Source: SAR324 cluster bacterium
GTDB taxonomy: Bacteria > SAR324 > NAC60-12
Direction of reading: 5' to 3'
DNA: 15,268 bases
Assembly: GCA_028822475.1 (NCBI GenBank)
Contig: JAPKDT010000019.1
Coordinates: 1-15,268, forward strand
Below, in pieces: positions 6,062 through 12,782 of this stretch. A program made the position numbers and the translations under genes. The notes beneath the pieces are model-generated. The model made no database searches and was not told the origin of the DNA. It was given only the letters and a program-made list of their open reading frames with translations. Each line of letters starts with the position of its first letter. The stretch's first letter is position 1.

Positions 6062-8737
6062 ATGAGAAAAATTTTTTCAATAATACTCTTGATTCTGACT
6101 ATTATTATATGTTTTCAGCCAGTGAGCGGATTTTCAGAAAGTAGTAGCAGCACTCTTGAGGTAAAGACACATTATGGCACATTCCCGCTACCTGTTCCAA
6201 CTCTTCGTTTACCTGAACTACCTGAACTACCATTAGTCTCTGTTACTGAGACAGCATATCCTGAACTTCCAGATTGGAATTACCCTCGTTTTATTCCGGA
6301 TGATCCCAGCTGGCTTGACCGTTCTGGAAAATTTTACAAAGAAGGCATAGTTCATTTGTTTCGTGGCGACTTGAATGTAGCGCTTAAGAGATTCCAGACA
6401 GTTACAGATGACTATCCGGAAACGCCCTGGTTTACTCCGTCATGGTTTTGGTTGGGGCAAATAATGGCAAAGCAGAAAAAATATGCTCAAGCAGAAAAAT
6501 CGCTAACATTTTTTCTGGATTCACTCGAACAGAACAAGAACTCAAATCTTTATGTTGATTTCCAGAATTTCAGCCGTTACAGCTTGGCGTGGCTGGCTTT
6601 TAAGCAAAAAAAATATGAAGAAGCATTGGCGGTAATTACGAAACATGAGGCGGAAATCAGTATTAAAAAAATCCGGATCCAACTTCTTTATTTGAAATAC
6701 CTGACATATGTAAAATTGAAGAAAAGTGACCAAATATTTTTCGTGCTTGAAAGAATGACTCAGCAATTTAAATATGATTTTGAGCACGTGGTACGCCTCG
6801 CGGAATATTATTTTGTGGAAAATAGATGGCAGGAACTAGCAGATTTAGTTGCTGATAAAGCTGCTAAGCCGGAGTTTTACAATGACCTTCAAATGGAGCA
6901 TTTCTTCTGGCTTGGTGCAGTTGCTGAGATGAGTTTGAAACAGTGGTCTCAAGCAAAAAAAACATTGGAGTCTCTGGAGGAGTTCGGTGTCAGGAATCCT
7001 GATCAACTTGCACGGGCCTGGTTAAGAATGCATTTAGAAGCCGGACAATATGAGCAGGCTTGGGAAAAATGGCAGGTAATAAATGATGATCTCCTCCGTG
7101 AACAATCCCTGCGTGAATTAATGCACCATGCAGCAAAAAGTGAGAATTATAAGTTTTTGCTCAAGAAACAGCCGGGATTGAAGTCAGTAGCTAAATCATG
7201 GCATGCCTGGCAAGCTGAAATGGAACTGATTTATGCTTATCTCTACTTAAGTATGGGCCATAGAGAAAAGGCAAAACAGTGGCTGCAATGGTCATTTAAA
7301 CACTCATTGGATACAGCAAGTGAACAGACTTCGTTAGTTGTTATTGAGGAAAGTATTTACCTCAGAACTGTGATTAAGCTGTTGGCTGGGGAGCACAGCA
7401 AAGCATTTCAGGACTTAAAACTGCTGCTCGAAGATTATTCCAACTCTGAGCGTCTGTCGGATTACTATTTTTGGTATGGAGTCATGATGTATGAAATAGC
7501 TAAAAGACCCAAAGATGCTATCATGGCCATGCGTCAGGTTGATCAACAGGGTGAGCGGGACGATGACCGCTGGTATCTGCTTGGGAAGGTAAATCATGAT
7601 CAGCAAAAATGGAACCGTGCGATTTCTGCTTTTACTAACCTGAAAAAGCGGCATCCCACTTCTGAATTTTTGGAAGAAGGACTTTATTTACAGGCCCAGT
7701 CATACTTCGAACAAAAAAAACAAAATTCAGCTTTAGAAATCTTAAATGAACTTCGCAGCACTTTCGATCCGCTGAAAAAGCCTGTCAGAGAAATTCATTT
7801 AAGAGTCCGGATTCTTATTGCGATGCAAAGGTATGAGCAAGCTGATGATGTGTTGCAGCGCAAAATTGTGCAGTATTCTGACTTTTCACTGATTAAGCTG
7901 AGGGTGGAAGTGCTTAAGCATATCAAAGATCCCCGGAGAATACTCAGTGTGACGGGAATCGGCCTGGGCCTTTCAACCAGTGAAGATCACGGATTTCTCT
8001 TCTTTCATCGTGCAAATGCACTATATGATACGCAAAAATATGATGAAGCTGTCACCTATTATAATTTAGCCTTAAAAAATCCTCCACAAGGCAGTGAGAG
8101 GGTTATCCGTTACAGAATCCTTAAAATTCAGTATGAGCTAGCCCGTATTCCCGAAATGTTGAAAGGTGCTGAGAAGTTTCTGCAGCAAAGCAAGAATGAT
8201 ACTTACAGCTTCGAAATTCTGCATTTACTCGGAAATTATTTTATGGAGAGGAAACAAAAGGAAAAGGCTGCCCCTTATTTAAATCAACTGGTTGTCAATT
8301 ATAAAAAATCGGTACGTCAAGAGGAGCTTGCCCCGGAAAAAAGAGTTGAGCAGATTGTGCTGATCGGAGAACTTTACAACGAGTTAGCTAAATATGAGAT
8401 GGCTGAACGCTGGCTGAACCAGGCACTAAAATCAATGGAAACAGTACAGGATGGTCGAAAGAAATGGCAGTTGCATATCCTCAGGGAAAAAGGTCTGTCA
8501 CTTTTTGAACAGGATAAACACTCACAGGCGCTCGCTGCAAATCTGAAAGTATTATATCTGGACCGTGGTTTGTCTGAACAAAAAAGCTATGCTCTTAATT
8601 TGAGGATTGCCTCAAGTTATGCTCAGCTTGAACGCAGCAATGATGCGATGGCGATTTACCGTAAAATGTTAAAAAAATTTAAAAGCGCGGAACTTCAAAA
8701 GGAAGTTGCAAAACTACTGAACAGCTTGACTCAGTAA
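6062..8737 (+). CDS. Large secreted tetratricopeptide-repeat protein, function unknown
   Basis: This 891-residue protein starts with a clear signal peptide: MRK, a hydrophobic run IFSIILLILTIIICF, then QPVSGFSES with likely cleavage after VSG or nearby. A Cys sits inside the hydrophobic run, but the residues before it (III) do not make a normal lipobox. Residues 35-80 are proline-rich, with LPELPELP and YPELPDW, and the DNA shows a 9-bp tandem repeat (TACCTGAAC) at 6210-6231. From about residue 90 to the end it is built of helical TPR-like repeats. The clearest are near 92-125, 498-560 (DRWYLLGKVNHDQQKWNRAI...), 648-676 (ANALYDTQKYDEAVTYY), 766-791 and 844-873. No catalytic domain is visible. 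It is probably a periplasmic scaffold for envelope proteins, of the broad kind seen in CpoB/BamD-like TPR proteins, but I do not recognise a specific family. It is 45 bp after mnmH, with no obvious ribosome-binding site. Confidence 0.85.
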   Translation: MRKIFSIILLILTIIICFQPVSGFSESSSSTLEVKTHYGTFPLPVPTLRLPELPELPLVSVTETAYPELPDWNYPRFIPDDPSWLDRSGKFYKEGIVHLFRGDLNVALKRFQTVTDDYPETPWFTPSWFWLGQIMAKQKKYAQAEKSLTFFLDSLEQNKNSNLYVDFQNFSRYSLAWLAFKQKKYEEALAVITKHEAEISIKKIRIQLLYLKYLTYVKLKKSDQIFFVLERMTQQFKYDFEHVVRLAEYYFVENRWQELADLVADKAAKPEFYNDLQMEHFFWLGAVAEMSLKQWSQAKKTLESLEEFGVRNPDQLARAWLRMHLEAGQYEQAWEKWQVINDDLLREQSLRELMHHAAKSENYKFLLKKQPGLKSVAKSWHAWQAEMELIYAYLYLSMGHREKAKQWLQWSFKHSLDTASEQTSLVVIEESIYLRTVIKLLAGEHSKAFQDLKLLLEDYSNSERLSDYYFWYGVMMYEIAKRPKDAIMAMRQVDQQGERDDDRWYLLGKVNHDQQKWNRAISAFTNLKKRHPTSEFLEEGLYLQAQSYFEQKKQNSALEILNELRSTFDPLKKPVREIHLRVRILIAMQRYEQADDVLQRKIVQYSDFSLIKLRVEVLKHIKDPRRILSVTGIGLGLSTSEDHGFLFFHRANALYDTQKYDEAVTYYNLALKNPPQGSERVIRYRILKIQYELARIPEMLKGAEKFLQQSKNDTYSFEILHLLGNYFMERKQKEKAAPYLNQLVVNYKKSVRQEELAPEKRVEQIVLIGELYNELAKYEMAERWLNQALKSMETVQDGRKKWQLHILREKGLSLFEQDKHSQALAANLKVLYLDRGLSEQKSYALNLRIASSYAQLERSNDAMAIYRKMLKKFKSAELQKEVAKLLNSLTQ

Positions 8738-8957
8738 TATTAGCATAATAATATTTATAGGATTTCTCACTTCCTTTGAAATGATACTATTTCAGCAATA
8801 TTCAGCTGAGCATCATTAATAAATAGCTTCCTGTTAAGCAACCTGCCGGTTTAATGAAGAGCTTTACCGGAAAAGAAAAAGGTGAGTAAATATTCCTTTT
8901 TAGATGTTCTTGAAAAACTACTGATCAGCTAATTGTTCCACGTGAAACAAAATTTTT
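8738..8957. other. Intergenic region between the TPR gene and cmk, containing parS
   Basis: This 220-bp AT-rich spacer contains weak stem candidates: CCGGT (8846-8850) with ACCGG (8866-8870), and AAAAAGG (8876-8882) with CCTTTTT (8895-8901). The second stem ends in a T-stretch and could act as a weak terminator after the TPR gene. The parS palindrome lies at the right end. I find no convincing -35/-10 pair for cmk and no small gene. Confidence 0.55.
8934..8949. other. Chromosomal partition site parS (ParB-binding)
   Basis: TGTTCCACGTGAAACA matches the bacterial parS consensus TGTTNCACGTGAAACA at every specified base. It is a 16-bp palindrome with one broken pair (C at position 5 against A at position 12). 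ParB loads here as a CTP-dependent clamp and spreads to build the segregation complex. The site is intergenic, ending 8 bp before the cmk ATG, so bound ParB would cover the start region of that gene. parS sites usually cluster near the replication origin, which suggests this locus is in the origin-proximal domain. A random full match to 15 fixed bases in 15 kb is very unlikely. Confidence 0.88.
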
Positions 8958-9644
8958 ATGGGTTTTAAAATCATTGCTATAGATGGACCAACAGGTGTCG
9001 GGAAAAGTACAATTGCACGTCAGTTGGCTGGTAAACTGGATTATTTGTATGTAGACACCGGAGCTATGTTCCGTTGCCTCGCATGGAGTTGGGCCGCACA
9101 GGGCTGTCCGGAAAGTGACGAATCTCTGGAAAAACTTGGTGATCAAACTAAAATTGTTTTTGAAAATGAAAAAGTAATTTGCGATGATACAGATGTAACT
9201 CAGGAAATCCGCACTGAACAGATTTCGGCTCAAGCTTCCAAAATCAGCCGTTTCCCCTCAATCCGTGAAGTGATGAAAAAACAGCAGCGGGCACTTGTGG
9301 AGGAAGTCCGAAGGTCGGAAAGTTATCATGGTGCGGTTTTGGAAGGCAGGGATATAGGCACAGTCGTTTTTCCGGCAGCGGAATTCAAATTTTATGTAGA
9401 TGCTTCTCCAGAGATTCGCGCTAAACGCAGGTTGCTGCAACTACGGGAACGTAAGGAAGATGCAGATTATGAAAAAATATTAGCCGACCTTAGAAAGCGT
9501 GATTATCAGGATCAAAACAGAAAAATTGCCCCACTGAAACCTGCGGAGGAATCGATTATTGTTGATACAGCAAGCCTGAGTGTAGAGGATGTTTTGGACT
9601 ATTTGCTGGATTGCGTCGCAACAGAAAAAGAAATCAGCCAGTAG
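8958..9644 (+). CDS. cmk: Cytidylate kinase
   Basis: Cmk (228 residues, normal length) phosphorylates CMP and dCMP with ATP in pyrimidine salvage and CTP/dCTP supply. Walker A is GPTGVGKST (10-18). The conserved VDTGAMFRCLAW (32-43) is followed by the NMP-binding segment DVTQEIRTEQISAQASKIS (79-97) and R103...QQRAL. LEGRDIGTVVFP (128-139), the LID-region arginines AKRRLLQLRER, and RDYQDQNR (181-188) complete the family pattern. The start gives the expected MGFKIIAIDG N-terminus, but there is no Shine-Dalgarno sequence. The bases before it belong to the parS palindrome and a T-run. It heads a same-strand series: 49 bp separate it from the GlmU-like gene, so it may be co-transcribed with the amino-sugar genes. 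Confidence 0.96.
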   Translation: MGFKIIAIDGPTGVGKSTIARQLAGKLDYLYVDTGAMFRCLAWSWAAQGCPESDESLEKLGDQTKIVFENEKVICDDTDVTQEIRTEQISAQASKISRFPSIREVMKKQQRALVEEVRRSESYHGAVLEGRDIGTVVFPAAEFKFYVDASPEIRAKRRLLQLRERKEDADYEKILADLRKRDYQDQNRKIAPLKPAEESIIVDTASLSVEDVLDYLLDCVATEKEISQ

Positions 9645-9693
9645 TTGGCTCAATGAATATTAAACATCTCAACGTTTTTATAAAGGTGGCGAC

Positions 9694-10884
9694 ATGAAAG
9701 CAGTTATTCTCGCGGCTAATCGGAGTACCCGATTGAGCCCGTTTATTGAAACCCGCTGTAAGCCAATGATTCGCATTGCGGGGCAGTACATCCTCGAAAA
9801 TACGATTTGCTTCCTCAAGGAAGCAGGGATTCACGATATAGTACTGGTCCTAAATCATAAGCAGGATATGATCCGTCAGTATTTCGGCAGTGGACAAACT
9901 CTTGGAGTCAATCTTGAATATGTCGTTCAGGATGAACTGAAGGGCATCGGCCACGCCCTGAGTCTTTGCCGCTCGTCTTTGGAGAAGAAGCCCTTTTTGC
10001 TGGTTTATGGTGATGTAATGACGGACTACAACCCATTTTTATCCATTTTGCAGACTTACTCAGAAACTGACAGGGAGGTTGCCTTGATTGCATTGCCGGA
10101 GTCTTCGAAAGAATTTGGTAATGTCTATCTGGACCATGAAATGAAAATTAGCCGACTGGTTGAAAAACCTCAGGCAAATCAGGCGAATTATGTCTTTGCG
10201 GGAATGTTTGTTTTGTTTCCGAAAATTTTTGAACTGTTGGAAGAGAATGATCATAATATTGCCCGATGTTATGAGCAAATGATTGCAAGCAGGGGACTTC
10301 AGGCATGTTTGTGGGAAAAAGGATGGATTGATATGATTCATCCATGGCACATTTTGGATGCAAACAAGATGTTGATGAGTTCCTGGCAAACTGCTGAGAT
10401 TGATTCTACAGTTAAATTACTGGGACATGTGCATCTGGAAGGAGCGGTACGTATAGGCCCTGGTGTCACTATAGAATCCGGAACTGTACTCAAGGGGCCT
10501 TGTTACATCGGTGCCAATTCATATGTGGGAAATAATTCACTCATTCGTAAGTTCAGTGCGATTGGGCCTAATTCGATTGTAGGTTACGGATCTGAGTTGA
10601 AAAACTGTGTACTCTTTGGAAACAATGATGTCGGCCGCCTTTCATTTGTTGGGGACAGTGTTTTGGGAGAAAATGTAAAATCAGGTTCTGGTCTCACGAC
10701 GGTTAATCACACTGTAGATTATAGTCGTATTACCTGCAGTTCCAACTCAGACTCGGTAGAAACAGGTTTAGTAAAGCTGGGGGCCTTCGTTGGTGACAGT
10801 GTGTCCATTGGAGCCCGTCATACTCTTGGTCCAGGCAGCATTGTGGAATCCGGAAAAGTCATTGCGGATTGTATTACACTTTAA
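9694..10884 (+). CDS. GlmU-like sugar-1-phosphate nucleotidyltransferase with left-handed beta-helix domain (archaeal-type)
   Basis: This 396-residue protein has an N-terminal nucleotidyltransferase fold (1-230) and hexapeptide repeats of a left-handed beta-helix (about 240-390). That is the arrangement of bifunctional enzymes making UDP-GlcNAc from GlcN-1-P. Recognisable parts are MKAVILAA, R13 and K23 of the signature, DELKGIGHAL, the metal-binding D107 in VYGDVM, VEKP (156-159), and WIDMIHPWHILDAN (211-224). The last resembles the W.D.G.PWdLL.AN of archaeal sugar-phosphate nucleotidyltransferases. The usual AAGxGTR loop reads AANRSTR, so both glycines are changed (N9, S11). The segment where archaeal enzymes carry HLNY before VGDS reads RLSF here (315-318). 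Activity and substrate are therefore uncertain. A good AAAGGTGG ribosome-binding site precedes the ATG. The following glmS and phosphohexomutase genes support an amino-sugar role. It is not a canonical bacterial GlmU. Confidence 0.8.
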   Translation: MKAVILAANRSTRLSPFIETRCKPMIRIAGQYILENTICFLKEAGIHDIVLVLNHKQDMIRQYFGSGQTLGVNLEYVVQDELKGIGHALSLCRSSLEKKPFLLVYGDVMTDYNPFLSILQTYSETDREVALIALPESSKEFGNVYLDHEMKISRLVEKPQANQANYVFAGMFVLFPKIFELLEENDHNIARCYEQMIASRGLQACLWEKGWIDMIHPWHILDANKMLMSSWQTAEIDSTVKLLGHVHLEGAVRIGPGVTIESGTVLKGPCYIGANSYVGNNSLIRKFSAIGPNSIVGYGSELKNCVLFGNNDVGRLSFVGDSVLGENVKSGSGLTTVNHTVDYSRITCSSNSDSVETGLVKLGAFVGDSVSIGARHTLGPGSIVESGKVIADCITL

Positions 10885-10923
10885 TTACAGCACCCTAAAC
10901 TCAAACCCGGTAAGGTAAAAAAT

Positions 10924-12741
10924 ATGTGTGGTATCAGTGGCATAGTACATTCAGAAAATATAGGCAGAAATCTATTTAATTCAATCCGCAATTTGGAATA
11001 TCGTGGATATGATTCCTGCGGAATGGCGATGCTGAATGAGGGTGAACTTGATTTACGAAAAAATATTGGAGGAATAGATGAAGTCAACGCCTTGGAAAAT
11101 TTGGACAAAATGCAGGGGAGTATCGGAATTGCTCATACGCGTTGGGCAACTCACGGAGGAGTAACCAAGGAAAACTCACACCCTCATCTTTCTTACAAGC
11201 AGGAATTTGTGATTGTACACAACGGTATTATTTCAAATTACCAGGAATTGCGTGAACGTTTGATTAGTCAAGATGTTGTTTTTGAGTCATTGACTGATAC
11301 AGAAGTTTTCGTCAACTTGTTGGATGAATCATATGCAGAGCTTAAGGATTTAGAAAGAGCTTTCTTAGCCGCCTTGCAGCAAATAGAAGGTTCATACTCT
11401 ATTGTTATGCTTTCCACGCATGACCCGGAACATCTGTACTGCGTAAAAAAAGAATCTCCATTGTTGTTGGGACTAGGCGAAGGCTGTAATTATGTTGGCT
11501 CAGATCTAAATGCTTTTTTGGAATATACAAGGCAGGCGATTGTTCTGGATGATGGAGAGTATGTCGTCTTAGGTCGTGATGATTACCAAATCCGTAATGT
11601 GCAAACTGGTGAAATTGTTGAAAAAGCGGTTATGCACATTGACTGGGACGTGGAAACTAGCAAAAAAGGAGGGTATTCTCATTACATGCTCAAGGAGATT
11701 TTTGATGAACCGCAGACAGTACGGCAGGCATTGAAAATTCCAAGAGAACAAATTTCCGGGTTGGCCGAGATGTTTACAAAAGCTTCACGTGCCTACCTGA
11801 TGGGAGTTGGGACGACTTTCTATGTGGCAAATATTAGTCAATACTTTTTTTCCAATCTGGCAGATCGATATTATCCAGCCCTCAGTTCAGACGAGTTTTC
11901 GGTAGTTACAGTTGAGTCCGGAGATCTAGTGCTGGCACTTTCTCAATCAGGAGAGACCTATGATACAAAAACCGCCTTGGGATATGCAAAAACATCCGGA
12001 GCGCAAACTGCGGCGGTTGTAAATGTGATGGGCTCGGCTATCAGTATGATGGTTGATCAAGTGATTATGCAGGGTTCAGGACCGGAAATATGTGTTGTTT
12101 CTACTAAAGCGGCCCTCGCGCAAACTTTCATTATGCTGCGTGTCGCTTTGGAGCTTGGTCTGATGCGTGAGTTTCTATCACAGGATGTTTATAAAAAACA
12201 CCAGCAGGATTTGGAGTTATTTCCGGAAATGATTCAACAGATTCTCAACGAACAATCCGGATTCGTGCGCAACATAGCACGTTCTACTAGTCATGTGGAA
12301 CATTGGTTATTTCTCGGCTGCGGTGTTTATTATCCTGTTGCCATGGAATCTGCGCTGAAAATGAAAGAGGTTACTTATCAACATGCGGAAGGAATGCCGG
12401 CAGGATTCCTCAAACACGGAACACTGTCTATGGTAGAACCAGCTCTACACTCCTTGTTTTTTGTACCACTGCCGGAACAAAAGGTTCTGCACGACCGTAC
12501 GGTAATTGCTATGGAGCAAGTAAAAACTCGGGGAGGAACAGTGATTGGAATCATGTTTCAGGGGGATGAGCGCGCATTGGCAGTATGTGATCAGGCAGTG
12601 CAATTGCCTCAGATGAGTCCGTTATGTGCCCCACTGGCGCAAATGATAATGGCGCAGATGTTTTCCTACTATGCGGCTTTAGACCTGGGACGTAATATTG
12701 ATAAACCCAGAAATCTGGCCAAATCTGTAACAGTCGGCTGA
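10924..12741 (+). CDS. glmS: Glutamine-fructose-6-phosphate aminotransferase (isomerizing) GlmS
   Basis: GlmS (605 residues, normal) makes glucosamine-6-phosphate from fructose-6-phosphate and glutamine, the first step of amino-sugar synthesis. The N-terminal glutaminase domain is intact: catalytic Cys in MCGISGI (fixing the start), LEYRGYDS, HTRWATHGG, NSHPH, VHNGIISNY and SLTDTE. Two SIS domains follow, with SQSGETYDT, GPEICVVSTKA and ALKMKEVTYQHAEG (its Lys and Glu match E. coli K485 and E488). The catalytic His is in LKHG, and the C-terminus is DKPRNLAKSVTVG. Small departures are MGVGTT where E. coli has ACGTS, and GFLKHG where GELKHG is usual. The gene starts 39 bp after the GlmU-like gene, with a weak TAAGGT site. 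That gap is too short for a glmS ribozyme. The mutase gene follows after 41 bp. Confidence 0.96.
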   Translation: MCGISGIVHSENIGRNLFNSIRNLEYRGYDSCGMAMLNEGELDLRKNIGGIDEVNALENLDKMQGSIGIAHTRWATHGGVTKENSHPHLSYKQEFVIVHNGIISNYQELRERLISQDVVFESLTDTEVFVNLLDESYAELKDLERAFLAALQQIEGSYSIVMLSTHDPEHLYCVKKESPLLLGLGEGCNYVGSDLNAFLEYTRQAIVLDDGEYVVLGRDDYQIRNVQTGEIVEKAVMHIDWDVETSKKGGYSHYMLKEIFDEPQTVRQALKIPREQISGLAEMFTKASRAYLMGVGTTFYVANISQYFFSNLADRYYPALSSDEFSVVTVESGDLVLALSQSGETYDTKTALGYAKTSGAQTAAVVNVMGSAISMMVDQVIMQGSGPEICVVSTKAALAQTFIMLRVALELGLMREFLSQDVYKKHQQDLELFPEMIQQILNEQSGFVRNIARSTSHVEHWLFLGCGVYYPVAMESALKMKEVTYQHAEGMPAGFLKHGTLSMVEPALHSLFFVPLPEQKVLHDRTVIAMEQVKTRGGTVIGIMFQGDERALAVCDQAVQLPQMSPLCAPLAQMIMAQMFSYYAALDLGRNIDKPRNLAKSVTVG

Positions 12742-12782
12742 GTCCTTTCCCATTCCAATCCAGCATTTCCTTAGCATAAACA

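Noticed and set aside
10885..10923. Possible glmS ribozyme or riboswitch before glmS.
   Set aside because: Only 39 bp separate the genes, too short for the ribozyme, and no matching core is visible.
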